From: Paraburkholderia polaris
Lineage (GTDB): Bacteria > Pseudomonadota > Gammaproteobacteria > Burkholderiales > Burkholderiaceae
Assembly: GCF_012927345.1 (NCBI RefSeq)
Contig: NZ_JABBGJ010000027.1
Coordinates: 1 to 64,000, forward strand
DNA: 64,000 bases
Direction of reading: 5' to 3'
Part shown: positions 36,805 through 45,907 of the stretch, piece after piece
Layout: each line of letters opens with the position of its first letter
How positions within the stretch are numbered: the first letter of the stretch is position 1
The notes under the pieces: generated by a model
The model's database searches: none
What the model was told of the DNA's origin: nothing
Seen by the model: only the letters and a program-made list of their open reading frames with translations
Position numbers and translations under genes: made by a program

Positions 36805-37740
36805 TTAGCTCGCGGCCGTGACCACGAGCCGCTCCGGCGCCAGCACACCCTCGCCTTGCTTCGCGACGCCAAGCAAACGCCCGTCCGCTGCATAAACGCG
36901 CACGCGCGGCGCATTCACCGACTCGCCAGCGATGGTCAATTCGGAGAGCTTCAACCGTTGACCGTGCAGGAAGCGACGAGTCGCGTCTTCGTCCAGTGTG
37001 ACGAGCGGAAATGTGGAGAGCAATGCATCGACCGGCTGCAGCCACGTATCACGCTCGCTCTCCATCGCATCGGACAACGCGTCGAGCGTTACCGAATTCT
37101 CCAGCGTCAGCGCGCCGACGCCCGTACGCCGCAGCGCGACCAGATGCGCACCGCAATCGAGCGCTTCGCCGATATCCTCAGCAAGCGTGCGCACGTACGT
37201 GCCTTTGCTGCACGTCACGCGAAACGTCACGTCGGGCAACGCGCAGGCCAGCATGTCGAGCGAGTGAATCGTCACCTGACGCCCTTCCCGCTCGACCGTC
37301 TGGCCGGCGCGCGCGTATTCGTAGAGCGGCTTGCCGTCGCGCTTGAGCGCCGAGTACATCGGCGGGACCTGGATGATGTCGCCGAGAAATTTCTGCATCG
37401 CCGCCTGGACCGCGGCCTGATCGCAGGTCACGTCGCGCGTGTCGATCGGCTCGCCTTCGGCGTCGCCCGTGGTCGTTCGGATACCGAGGCGCATGGTCGC
37501 CTCATAGGTCTTGTCGGCTTCAAGCAGATCTTGCGAAAACTTGGTCGCTTCGCCGAAGCACAGCGGCAAGAGGCCCGTGGCAAGTGGATCGAGCGTGCCG
37601 GTGTGGCCCGCCTTCTTGGCCAGGTAGAGACGCTTCGCACGAATCAGCGCGTCGTTGCTCGACAGGCCGAGCGGCTTGTCGAGCAGCAACACGCCGTCGA
37701 GCGCGCGACGCGGCACGCGGGGGCGTTGAGGTGCGGTCAT
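36805..37740 (-). CDS. truB: tRNA pseudouridine(55) synthase TruB
   Basis: The 311-aa enzyme isomerises U55 of tRNAs. It contains the TruB catalytic block (KKAGHTGTLDPLATGLLPL, Asp50), the preceding LLLDKPLGLSSNDAL, and SKGTYVRTLAEDIGEAL. The C-terminal region is a PUA-like extension. It follows rbfA by 91 bp at the end of the nusA-infB block, a conserved bacterial order. The ATG is clear, but its ribosome binding site is weak. Confidence 0.95.
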   Translation of the reverse strand: MTAPQRPRVPRRALDGVLLLDKPLGLSSNDALIRAKRLYLAKKAGHTGTLDPLATGLLPLCFGEATKFSQDLLEADKTYEATMRLGIRTTTGDAEGEPIDTRDVTCDQAAVQAAMQKFLGDIIQVPPMYSALKRDGKPLYEYARAGQTVEREGRQVTIHSLDMLACALPDVTFRVTCSKGTYVRTLAEDIGEALDCGAHLVALRRTGVGALTLENSVTLDALSDAMESERDTWLQPVDALLSTFPLVTLDEDATRRFLHGQRLKLSELTIAGESVNAPRVRVYAADGRLLGVAKQGEGVLAPERLVVTAAS

Positions 37741-37831
37741 GTCAGAAAGACAGGGTCTTCGAAGTGGTCGGAAACAGCGCTAAAGGAACTGCAACGGAGG
37801 CATTGCAGCCAGGAGCGCGGAAACGGCGCGC

Positions 37832-38197
37832 TCAGTCTTCTTTCGCGCGATTGGCGTTCGCCTCGTCGATCAGACGGGACATTTCAACGGCCCGTTCGAT
37901 CGTCTGATCGTAATGGAAATGCAGCGTCGGCACGGTATGGATATGCAGGCGCTTGAACAGCTGATTGTGCAGATGGCCGGCCGCGTGCTGGAGCGCTTCG
38001 AGCGTCTGTTGCGGATCGCCGGTCAGCGTCGTGAAGTAAACCTTCGCGTGCGCGTAGTCTGGCGTCAGCTCGACGCTTTGAATCGTGACGAGGCCAATGC
38101 GCGGATCCTTGACCTCGCGCAGCAGCTCGGACAGGTCGCGCTGGATCTGATCGGCGATCTGGACGTTGCGATTGGGAGAAGAACGTTTTTTAGGCAT
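37832..38197 (-). CDS. rbfA: 30S ribosome-binding factor RbfA
   Basis: The 121-aa KH-like protein binds the 30S subunit during maturation of 16S rRNA. Visible signatures are NRNVQIADQIQRDLSELLRE, VKDPRIGLVTIQSVELTPDY and LHFHYDQTIERAVEMSRLID. The ATG at 38197 gives the family-typical MPKKRSSPNRN start; the in-frame extension to 38323 is not conserved-looking. A very strong terminator lies between infB and this gene (38334-38384), so it may depend on read-through or a promoter in the 130-bp gap. Confidence 0.95.
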   Translation of the reverse strand: MPKKRSSPNRNVQIADQIQRDLSELLREVKDPRIGLVTIQSVELTPDYAHAKVYFTTLTGDPQQTLEALQHAAGHLHNQLFKRLHIHTVPTLHFHYDQTIERAVEMSRLIDEANANRAKED

Positions 38198-38333
38198 GAT
38201 GTTTGTGTGATCCGTTCTGACGGATGCAAAAAAGTTGTTCGCGCGCGCCGTGGCGGTTGTTGCCCGGACGGCTATGAAGCGGCTTGATAGCGACTGCAAT
38301 TCACCGCGGAGCGCAATACGCATAAATGCGCTG

Positions 38334-38384
38334 GCCCAAAAACAACGGGGCGGAGCGGGCGCTTAAGCCCGCTCCGCCCCGTTG
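38334..38384 (-). terminator. intrinsic terminator between infB and rbfA
   Basis: CAACGGGGCGGAGCGGGC (38343-38360) and its exact complement (38367-38384) form an 18-bp perfect stem with a 6-nt loop. On the minus strand it is followed by TTGTTTTT. It starts 18 bp after the infB stop. Confidence 0.85.
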
Positions 38385-38401
38385 AGCCAATGCCGCGTGA
38401 A

Positions 38402-41368
38402 TTACAGCGTACGCGCGACTTCGGTAACCTCGAAGACTTCGAACTGATCGCCTTCGACGATATCGTTGAAGTTCTTGATCGACATACCGCACTCGAAGCC
38501 CTGACGGACTTCCTTCACGTCGTCCTTGAAGCGCTTGAGCGAATCGAGTTCGCCCGTGAAGATGACAACGTTGTTGCGCAGCACGCGCACCGACGACGAG
38601 CGCTTGACGAAACCGTCCGTGACCATACAGCCGGCCACCGCGCCAATCTTCGGTACCTTGAAGACCTGACGCACTTCGACCGTACCCGTCACGACTTCGC
38701 GCTTCTCCGGTGCCAGCATGCCCGACATCGCAGCCTTCACTTCATCTACTGCGTCATAGATGATGTTGTAGTAGCGAATATCGACGCCGTTGGATTCCGC
38801 AAGCTTGCGCGCCTGTGCATCCGCACGGGTGTTGAAGCCGATGATGACCGCCTTCGAAGCCGTAGCCAGGTTGACGTCCGACTCGCTGATGCCACCCACG
38901 GCGCCGTGCACGATCTGCACGCGAACTTCGTCGGTCGACAGCTTGAGCAGCGACTGCACCAAAGCTTCCTGCGAACCTTGCACGTCGGCCTTGACGATAA
39001 GCGGCATGTACGCCACTTCGCCTTCGCCCATCTGTTCCAGCATGTTCTCGAGCTTCGCGGCCTGTTGCTTGGCCAGCTTGACGTCGCGGAACTTGCCTTG
39101 ACGGAACAGCGCGACTTCACGCGCCTTGCGGTCGTCCGGCATGACGATGACTTCTTCGCCTGCTTGCGGCACTTCCGACAGACCTTGAATCTCAACCGGG
39201 ATCGACGGGCCTGCCGACTTGGTCGGCTTGCCGGTTTCGTCCAGCATGGCTCGCACGCGACCGTAAGCGCTACCTGCCAGCACCACGTCGCCGCGGTTCA
39301 GCGTACCCGACTGGACCAGGATCGTTGCAACCGGACCCTTACCCTTATCGAGCTTCGCTTCGATGACCAGACCCTTAGCCGGCGCTTCGACCGGTGCCTT
39401 CAGTTCCAGCACTTCGGCTTGCAGCAGCACGTTTTCCAGCAACTCGTCGATACCCGCGCCGGTTTTCGCCGACACCGACACGAACGGCGAATCGCCACCG
39501 TATTCTTCCGGCACGACACCTTCCGCGACGAGTTCCTGCTTGACGCGATCCGGATTCGCATCCGGCTTGTCGATCTTGTTGATCGCGACGACGAGCGGCA
39601 CGCCGCCAGCCTTCGCGTGGGCAATTGCTTCCTTCGTTTGCGGCATCACGCCGTCGTCGGCTGCAACCACCAGAATCACGATGTCGGTTGCCTTCGCACC
39701 GCGAGCACGCATGGCCGTAAATGCTTCGTGGCCCGGCGTATCGAGGAACGTGATGACGCCGCGCGGCGTTTCGACGTGATAGGCGCCGATGTGCTGCGTA
39801 ATCCCGCCCGCTTCACCCGCTGCAACCTTGGCGCGGCGGATGTAGTCGAGCAGCGAAGTCTTACCGTGGTCGACGTGGCCCATGACCGTGACGACCGGCG
39901 GACGCGGCAGTGCTTCTGCGTCCGTGATTTCGCCTTCGACCAGCATTGCTTCCGGATCGTCCAGCTTGGCCGCAACCGCGTGGTGGCCCAGTTCCTCGAC
40001 GATGATCATCGCCGTTTCCTGGTCCAGCATCTGGTTGATCGTGACCATCTGGCCGAGTTTCATCATCGACTTGATGACTTCCGAGGCCTTCACCGCCATC
40101 TTGTGCGCCAGATCGGCGACCGTGATGGTTTCCGGCACGTGCACTTCACGCACGATCGGTTCGGTCGGTGCCTGGAACGTGGTGTTCTGATCCTGATGCT
40201 TGCCGCGACCCTTCGGGCCACCGCGCCAGCCGCGATCGACACCGCCGCTCGAATCGCCACGCGTCTTGATACCGCGGCGCTTCGCTGCGTCGTCCTGCCA
40301 GCCGCCCTTGCCACCGCCCGGCTTCTTCTTGTCGCCAGCCGACGGCGTGGTCGTTGCAGCCGGAGCCGCAGCAGCCGGCTTCTTGGCTGCCGGACGTGCC
40401 GGTGCTGCGCCTTCGGGACGCGCCGGCTTGTGCAGCGTGCCCTTGGCTTCCGCAGCTTTGACCGGCTCAGCGGGCTTCGGTGCCGGTTCCGGCGCCTTGA
40501 CCTGCGCCTTACGCGGCGTGTTCATCATTTCGCGAATCGCACGCGCTTCGGCTTCTGCCGCCGCACGGCGCTTGCTGATTTCTTCCTGCTCGGCGCGCGT
40601 TTTCTCGGCGGCCTGACGCGCTGCGTCTTCCGCTTTCTTCGCCGCTTCGCGTTGTGCCGCGCGTTCTGCCGCAGCACGCTCGTCGTCCTGCTCGCTTTCC
40701 TTGGCAACCGCCGGTTCCGCAGCCTTGGCTGCAACCTGTTCAGCTTTCGCCGCCGCCGGCTGGACAGCCTGCGCCGGCTTCGCCGCCTGGGCCTGCTCGC
40801 GAGCAGCCGCTTCGGCCGCAGCCGCCGCGCGCTTCTTCGCCGCTTCTTCTTCCGCACGACGGCGCTCGGCTTCGGCAGCCTGCTCGCGCGCCTGACGTTC
40901 GGCTTCTTCGCGTTCGAGCTGCTCCTGACGCGCCTTCAACTCCTGAGCCTGCTTTTCGAGCAGCTCGGCTTCGTGACGAGCTTCCTCTTCACGGCGCTGG
41001 AGTTCCAGATCGTCGACGTCGGCCTCGGCCACATGATTCGATGCATCGCCGCCTTCAGCGGCGGATTCGTCGCGGCGGACGAAAGTGCGCTTCTTACGCA
41101 CCTCGACCTGAATGGTGCGAGCTTTACCCGTCGCGTCGGATTGCTTGATCTCCGACGTATGCCGCTTGGTCAGCGTGATCTTGCGCTTGTCCGCATCAGT
41201 CGAGCCGTGAGACTTGCGCAAGTGGTCGAGCAGACGCGCCTTGTCCGTTTCGGACAAGCTGTCGTCTTCGCTCGCTTTGGTGACGCCTGCTGCCTGCAGT
41301 TGCTCAAGGAGCACGCCTGCTGGCATTTTCAGTTCCGCGGCAAATTGGGCTACGTTGTTACTCGCCAT
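38402..41368 (-). CDS. infB: translation initiation factor IF-2
   Basis: The 988-aa GTPase brings fMet-tRNA to the 30S subunit. The N-terminal IF2N domain (residues 1-50, NVAQFAAELKMPAGVLLEQL) is followed by about 330 residues of Lys/Glu/Ala-rich, charged, probably helical or disordered linker. Then come a second IF2N-like segment, the G domain (VTVMGHVDHGKTSLLDYIR, DTPGHEAFTAM, NKIDKPDA) and domains II-IV. GAGGA lies five bases before the ATG. The linker makes the protein longer than the 890 aa of E. coli IF2, as usual in Burkholderia. Confidence 0.97.
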   Translation of the reverse strand: MASNNVAQFAAELKMPAGVLLEQLQAAGVTKASEDDSLSETDKARLLDHLRKSHGSTDADKRKITLTKRHTSEIKQSDATGKARTIQVEVRKKRTFVRRDESAAEGGDASNHVAEADVDDLELQRREEEARHEAELLEKQAQELKARQEQLEREEAERQAREQAAEAERRRAEEEAAKKRAAAAAEAAAREQAQAAKPAQAVQPAAAKAEQVAAKAAEPAVAKESEQDDERAAAERAAQREAAKKAEDAARQAAEKTRAEQEEISKRRAAAEAEARAIREMMNTPRKAQVKAPEPAPKPAEPVKAAEAKGTLHKPARPEGAAPARPAAKKPAAAAPAATTTPSAGDKKKPGGGKGGWQDDAAKRRGIKTRGDSSGGVDRGWRGGPKGRGKHQDQNTTFQAPTEPIVREVHVPETITVADLAHKMAVKASEVIKSMMKLGQMVTINQMLDQETAMIIVEELGHHAVAAKLDDPEAMLVEGEITDAEALPRPPVVTVMGHVDHGKTSLLDYIRRAKVAAGEAGGITQHIGAYHVETPRGVITFLDTPGHEAFTAMRARGAKATDIVILVVAADDGVMPQTKEAIAHAKAGGVPLVVAINKIDKPDANPDRVKQELVAEGVVPEEYGGDSPFVSVSAKTGAGIDELLENVLLQAEVLELKAPVEAPAKGLVIEAKLDKGKGPVATILVQSGTLNRGDVVLAGSAYGRVRAMLDETGKPTKSAGPSIPVEIQGLSEVPQAGEEVIVMPDDRKAREVALFRQGKFRDVKLAKQQAAKLENMLEQMGEGEVAYMPLIVKADVQGSQEALVQSLLKLSTDEVRVQIVHGAVGGISESDVNLATASKAVIIGFNTRADAQARKLAESNGVDIRYYNIIYDAVDEVKAAMSGMLAPEKREVVTGTVEVRQVFKVPKIGAVAGCMVTDGFVKRSSSVRVLRNNVVIFTGELDSLKRFKDDVKEVRQGFECGMSIKNFNDIVEGDQFEVFEVTEVARTL

Positions 41369-41461
41369 TCATTCCTCTTAATGCAAGGACCGATTCCTTG
41401 CGGTTAGCATCTTGTCATGCAGCCTGACGGCCGCTTCAATTTAGTGCGCCATGGTCATTTC

Positions 41462-42937
41462 TCACTGGAACCAATGTTCACGTGCTTTCATGATCAACGC
41501 CTTAGCGGCATCCTCTTCCATTCCGGTCATCTCGACCAGTTCATCCACAGCCAGCTCGGCGAGTTCGTCGCGCGTCTGGATCTGATGTTCGGCAAGCTTG
41601 GCGAGCAGGTCGGCATCCATGCCGTCCAGGCTCTTCAGGTCGAGTGCAACATTCTCCACCTTTTCTTCATTCGCGATCGCCAACGTCAACAACGCATCGC
41701 GCGAGCGATTACGCAGTTCGTGAACGGTGTCTTCGTCGAATGCTTCGATTTCGAGCATCTCGTTGAGCGGCACATAAGCGATCTCTTCGAGGCTCGTGAA
41801 GCCTTCGTCGATCAGGATGTCGGCAACTTCTTCGTCGACATCGAGACGCGCCATGAACAGGTCACGCAGTACGCCGCGCTCCTGATTCTGCTTTTGCGCA
41901 GATTCGTCCGGCGTCATGATGTTGATCTGCCAGCCGGTGAGTTCGCTGGCAAGACGCACGTTCTGGCCGCTGCGGCCGATCGCGACCGCCAGTTCGTTTT
42001 CGTCTACGACGACGTCCATCGAATGCTTTTCTTCATCGACGACGATCGACTGGACGGCTGCCGGCGCGAGCGCGCCGATCACAAACTGTGCGGGATCTTC
42101 CGACCATAGCACGATGTCGACGTTTTCGCCACCAAGCTCGTTACGCACTGCCTGTACACGCGAACCGCGGATACCAACGCAGGTGCCGATCGGATCGATG
42201 CGCTTGTCGTAAGCGACCACGCCGATCTTGGCGCGCACGCCCGGATCGCGGGCCGCCGCCTTGATTTCCAGCAGGCCCTGTTCGATTTCCGGCACTTCCA
42301 TTTCGAACAGCTTCATCAGGAATTCGGGCGCCGTACGCGACAGCTCGATCTGCGGACCGCGAGCGGTGCGATCGACCTTCGCGATGTAGGCGCGCACGCG
42401 GTCGCCCACGCGCAGATTTTCCTTCGGAATCAGCTGGTCGCGGCGCAGCAGCGCTTCGACACGGCCGGTTTCGACGATGAAATTGCCCTTATCCAGGCGC
42501 TTCACCGAGCCGGTCATGATGTGCTCGCCGCGCTCCAGGAAGTCGTTCAGGATCTGCTCGCGTTCAGCGTCGCGCACCTTCTGCAGGATCACCTGCTTGG
42601 CAGCCTGCGCGCCGATCCGGCCGAATTCGATCGACGGCACCGGTTCTTCGATGAACTCATCGAGTTGAATCTCGGGCTTCTGCTCGCGTGCTTCGAACAG
42701 CAGAATTTCCTGATCCGGCTCCTGCAAACCGGCTTCGTCCGGCACCACTTTCCAGCGGCGAAACGTTTCGTGTTCGCCGCTTTCACGGTCGATCTGGACG
42801 CGGATGTCCGCGTCTTCTTCGAAGAGTTTCTTGGAGGCCGAAGCGAGGGCCGCCTCGAGCGCGGCAAATACCACGTCTTTATCGACGTTCTTCTCGCGTG
42901 CCAGCGCATCCACCAGCATCAACACTTCGCGACTCAT
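41462..42937 (-). CDS. nusA: transcription termination/antitermination factor NusA
   Basis: The 491-aa RNA-polymerase-binding protein has an N-terminal domain (MSREVLMLVDALAREKNVDK), an S1 domain (GSVKRLDKGNFIVETGRVEA), KH1 and KH2 (IDPIGTCVGIRGSRVQAV; AIGRSGQNVRLASELTGW) and two C-terminal acidic repeats (TSLEEIAYVPLNEMLEIEAF; DELAELAVDELVEMTGMEED). Length is that of the E. coli protein. Its ATG overlaps the rimP stop (ATGA), and AGGAGCC gives a good ribosome binding site. Confidence 0.97.
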   Translation of the reverse strand: MSREVLMLVDALAREKNVDKDVVFAALEAALASASKKLFEEDADIRVQIDRESGEHETFRRWKVVPDEAGLQEPDQEILLFEAREQKPEIQLDEFIEEPVPSIEFGRIGAQAAKQVILQKVRDAEREQILNDFLERGEHIMTGSVKRLDKGNFIVETGRVEALLRRDQLIPKENLRVGDRVRAYIAKVDRTARGPQIELSRTAPEFLMKLFEMEVPEIEQGLLEIKAAARDPGVRAKIGVVAYDKRIDPIGTCVGIRGSRVQAVRNELGGENVDIVLWSEDPAQFVIGALAPAAVQSIVVDEEKHSMDVVVDENELAVAIGRSGQNVRLASELTGWQINIMTPDESAQKQNQERGVLRDLFMARLDVDEEVADILIDEGFTSLEEIAYVPLNEMLEIEAFDEDTVHELRNRSRDALLTLAIANEEKVENVALDLKSLDGMDADLLAKLAEHQIQTRDELAELAVDELVEMTGMEEDAAKALIMKAREHWFQ

Positions 42938-43392
42938 TGTTTGCGGCTCCTAAAGTCAACTTTCGGAACGAGGCGTGCCTTATCGATATCCGCGACGGTG
43001 AAATCGAGCATCGCGGCGCCTTCCTTCCCTTCAAATTCCAGACCGATCGTCTCGCCTTGCGGAGCATGCAGGATGCCCCGGTACGATTTCCGTCCGTCCA
43101 ATGGCTTTTTCAATGTGATTACCACTTCGCTGCCTGCGAAGCGTTCGAAATCCGCCAGTTTTTTCAGCGGGCGGTCGAGACCCGGCGACGACACTTCAAG
43201 CCGCTCGTATTCGATATTTTCGACCGTCAGAACGTGCTGGAGCTGACGCGTGACTTTCTCGCAGTCTTCGATCGCGATGCCGGCCGGCTGGTCGATATAA
43301 ATACACAACATGCCGCGCCCGGTGCGCTCGAGATCGACGAGCTCGTAGCCGAGTCCCACGACCGTGGTTTCAATCAGTTCCGTCAGTTGCAC
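42934..43392 (-). CDS. rimP: ribosome maturation factor RimP
   Basis: The 152-aa protein assists 30S subunit maturation. Signatures are VVGLGYELVDLERTGRGMLC, YIDQPAGIAIEDCEKVTRQL, YERLEVSSPGLDRPLKKLAD and FERFAGSEVVITLKKPLDGR. I use the GTG at 43392, preceded by GAGGG, which gives the standard family start (LTELIETTV); the open frame runs on to 43521 but that part has no family resemblance. Its end overlaps nusA by ATGA. A promoter and leader terminator lie upstream. Confidence 0.93.
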   Translation of the reverse strand: MQLTELIETTVVGLGYELVDLERTGRGMLCIYIDQPAGIAIEDCEKVTRQLQHVLTVENIEYERLEVSSPGLDRPLKKLADFERFAGSEVVITLKKPLDGRKSYRGILHAPQGETIGLEFEGKEGAAMLDFTVADIDKARLVPKVDFRSRKQ

Positions 43393-43519
43393 AGTGCCCT
43401 CTAAGATGTTCGCGCGGCGAGACCTGCCGGGTTTGTCTGCAAACACCAATGCGGGCCGCGCGCCAAGCCGGCGCACGTTCGTGCTACCCGAGATGCCGAA
43501 CCACTTAGAACTGAGCGGC

Positions 43520-43544
43520 AAAAAAAAATGGGCTAAACGCCCAT
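43520..43544 (-). terminator. leader terminator upstream of rimP (candidate attenuator)
   Basis: On the minus strand ATGGGC and GCCCAT form a 6-bp stem with a 5-nt loop, followed directly by nine T. It lies about 60 bp downstream of the -10 at 43609-43614 and 127 bp before the rimP GTG, but 370 bp after rluB, so it belongs to the rimP leader rather than to rluB. An identical 7-mer (TGGGCGT) near the start of the leader (43591-43597) could compete for the second arm. Confidence 0.7.
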
Positions 43545-43608
43545 CATCTTATTACCGGTGGTCGCACCTGAGCCGCACATGAAAAGCCGCACGCCCAGCG
43601 ACTCCGCG

Positions 43609-43637
43609 ATTGTAGCCATTTTTCGGGACAAACGCAA
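43609..43637 (-). promoter_or_regulatory. promoter of the rimP-nusA-infB operon
   Basis: On the minus strand TTGCGT (43632-43637) and TACAAT (43609-43614) are 17 bp apart. The predicted transcript start near 43602 gives an 83-nt RNA up to the leader terminator. Confidence 0.6.
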
Positions 43638-43913
43638 ACCGCAGAACGCCGCGCGAAGCGCATTTCCGCTTGATTTCATGGGAATCTTTCAACGATATGG
43701 CGGCGCTGCGGGCCTTTTGCAAGGCGGCTTGCGCCGCCTCAGGCCCGCGCCGGACAAGCAGGGGCAAGAAACTCTGCCCCCACTTTTGCGCACGCCGTGG
43801 TTTTATGCGTTACCTGAAACCCGCGGCGCTCGTCGATCGATTCTGACGGTGGCAAAGCGTAAATCGTTGATGAACGATCAGCGGCCAATCGTCATGCCTA
43901 CATCACTTGCAGC

Positions 43914-45842
43914 TTAACGGCCTCGCGTACGACCGCGCGGCGCGCCGCCACCGCGATTGGCGCCGCCCGCGCTGGCGTTGCCGCCACCAGCGCGGTTGGC
44001 GTTACCGCCACGGCTGCCGCCCGGCCCGCGGCTAACGCCGCCGCTGCCCGGATTGCCACCGGGGCCGCCAGCGCGCTTACCACCGCCCGTCGCACGATTG
44101 CCATTACCTGACGGCGCGCGATTGCCGTCGACGTCACCACGGCCGCCACGCGGGCCACCCGTACTGCCGCCACCGCCGCTCATCGGGCCGCTAAAACCGC
44201 CAGCACTGCGCCCAGCGCCGCGGTTGCCGTAGCCGCCACCGCCGCCAAAACCACCACCCGCGCCGCCCGTACCGCCACCGAAGCCACCACCCGCCGCACC
44301 GCGACGGCCTTGACCGCGCGGCTGCTGTTGGTCGAAACGGCCATGCGACATCAGCACCGGTTCGCGGCTGATGAAGCCCATCGACGTTTGCATCGGATCC
44401 GGCTGCTTACGCTCCGGCGCCTCTCTGCGGCTGCCCTTTTCTTCCGACGGCGCCTTCAGGCCGACTGACGCCATCAGCGCGCGCACCTGATTGTCTTCCA
44501 GCTCTTCCCAGCGACCGCGCTTCAAGCCTTTCGGCAGCGAAATCGGGCCATGACGCGTGCGGATCAGGCGGCTGACCATCAGGCCGGCCGCTTCGAACAT
44601 ACGACGCACTTCGCGATTACGCCCTTCGGCGAGCGCGACGTGATACCAATGATTGGTGCCCTCGCCGCCGCCGTCGCGGATGCGCAGGAAATTCGCCGGG
44701 CCGTCTTCGAGCTCGACGCCGTGCAACAGCTTCTGACGCATGCCCTCAGCCAGCTCGCCGACCACGCGCACCGCATATTCACGCTCGACGCTGTAACGCG
44801 GATGCATGAAACGGTTGGCCAGATCGCCCGAGGTGGTCAGCATCAGCAGGCCTTCGGTGTTGAAGTCGAGGCGGCCGACCGCGAGCCACTTGGCGGTCTT
44901 CATCGGCGGCAGCTTGTCGAACACCGACGGGCGGCCTTCCGGATCGGCGTGGCTGACGATTTCGCCAGTCGGTTTGTGATACAGCAGCACGCGCGGCGGC
45001 TTGTTGGCCAGCTTGCGCTTGACCGGCTTGCCGTTGATGCGGACCTGGTCGGTCGGCATGATGCGTTGGCCGATGTGGGCCGGCTCACCGTTCACCGACA
45101 CACGGCCGGCGACGATCAGTTCTTCCATATCGCGGCGCGAACCCATGCCGGCTTCGGCCAGCACTTTGTGCAGCTTCGGCGCGTCGTCGTCCGCTGCCAG
45201 AACACGCTTGGGCGCGGCCGGCTTGCCACGGCGCAGCATCGGGGCGCGCACGCCGCCGGTGGTGCTGTTGTCCGCATCGAATGCGGGCGACGTGACGTAC
45301 GAGAACAGGTCGTCCGGGCTCGCTTCGGTTGCGACTGCCACCGGTGCTTCGCCGGCACGGCGATTCTGACGCTGACCGCCTTCGCGCGGCTGACGCTCAC
45401 GCGGTCCACCTTCACGCTGCCCTTCACGTTGACCTTCGCGAGGTCCGCCCTCGCGGGGCGCACCTTCACGTTGACCACCCTCGCGCTTCGCGCCGCCCGC
45501 ATTGCGGCGCGGGCCCTGGCCCTTGGCGCCTGCATCCTTGCGCGGCATGCGCACCTGCGCGACCACCTCGCCGTCCGGCGGCGCTTCGGTGACGACCGGC
45601 GCGTCTTGCGCGGGCGCGCCTTCGGCGCCCTTCGTCTTCGCTCCGGCGCGGCGCCGCGCGATCAGGCTGCGCGGTCCGCGACGCAGGCCGCGGCGCGGAC
45701 GGTCTTCGCCGTCTGCTTCCGTGGTCTGCGCCGGGCGCTCGCCCTCGCCTGCCGACGCTTGCGTGGTGCGCGCTTCGTCGGCGCGTGCCGACGGCACGGC
45801 GCGCTCGGATTCGGACGAATCGGTGTCGTGGGTATGTGTCAA
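43914..45842 (-). CDS. rluB: 23S rRNA pseudouridine synthase RluB with long disordered ends
   Basis: The core (residues about 205-460) has an S4 RNA-binding domain (LHKVLAEAGMGSRRDMEELI) and the RsuA/RluB catalytic segment VGRLDFNTEGLLMLTTSGDL with the active Asp, then REVRRMFEAAGLMVSRLIRT. It modifies U2605-type positions in 23S rRNA. The total of 642 aa is about twice the usual size: about 200 N-terminal residues are Arg/Glu/Gly-rich and about 180 C-terminal residues are Gly/Arg-rich (GGxGGG, RGG-like). The start is a TTG at 45842, preceded by GAGG seven bases away; no ATG fits the N-terminus. Confidence 0.9.
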   Translation of the reverse strand: MTHTHDTDSSESERAVPSARADEARTTQASAGEGERPAQTTEADGEDRPRRGLRRGPRSLIARRRAGAKTKGAEGAPAQDAPVVTEAPPDGEVVAQVRMPRKDAGAKGQGPRRNAGGAKREGGQREGAPREGGPREGQREGQREGGPRERQPREGGQRQNRRAGEAPVAVATEASPDDLFSYVTSPAFDADNSTTGGVRAPMLRRGKPAAPKRVLAADDDAPKLHKVLAEAGMGSRRDMEELIVAGRVSVNGEPAHIGQRIMPTDQVRINGKPVKRKLANKPPRVLLYHKPTGEIVSHADPEGRPSVFDKLPPMKTAKWLAVGRLDFNTEGLLMLTTSGDLANRFMHPRYSVEREYAVRVVGELAEGMRQKLLHGVELEDGPANFLRIRDGGGEGTNHWYHVALAEGRNREVRRMFEAAGLMVSRLIRTRHGPISLPKGLKRGRWEELEDNQVRALMASVGLKAPSEEKGSRREAPERKQPDPMQTSMGFISREPVLMSHGRFDQQQPRGQGRRGAAGGGFGGGTGGAGGGFGGGGGYGNRGAGRSAGGFSGPMSGGGGSTGGPRGGRGDVDGNRAPSGNGNRATGGGKRAGGPGGNPGSGGVSRGPGGSRGGNANRAGGGNASAGGANRGGGAPRGRTRGR

Positions 45843-45907
45843 AACAACCTCAAAATGTCAGGTCGCGCACGCCCGTTGCGGGCGCGGCAAAAAAAAGTTC
45901 GGTTACG

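Larger units (their letters stand above)
43393..43913. other. leader region of rimP-nusA-infB, no gene
   Basis: These 521 bp between rluB and rimP hold no protein or tRNA gene. They contain the promoter at 43609-43637 and the terminator at 43520-43544. The 270 bp next to rluB show nothing distinct. Confidence 0.7.

Noticed and set aside
38390..41407. 1005-codon plus-strand open frame opposite infB
   Set aside because: It mirrors infB and has a His/Arg/Leu-rich translation without domains; GC-rich codon bias creates such antisense frames.
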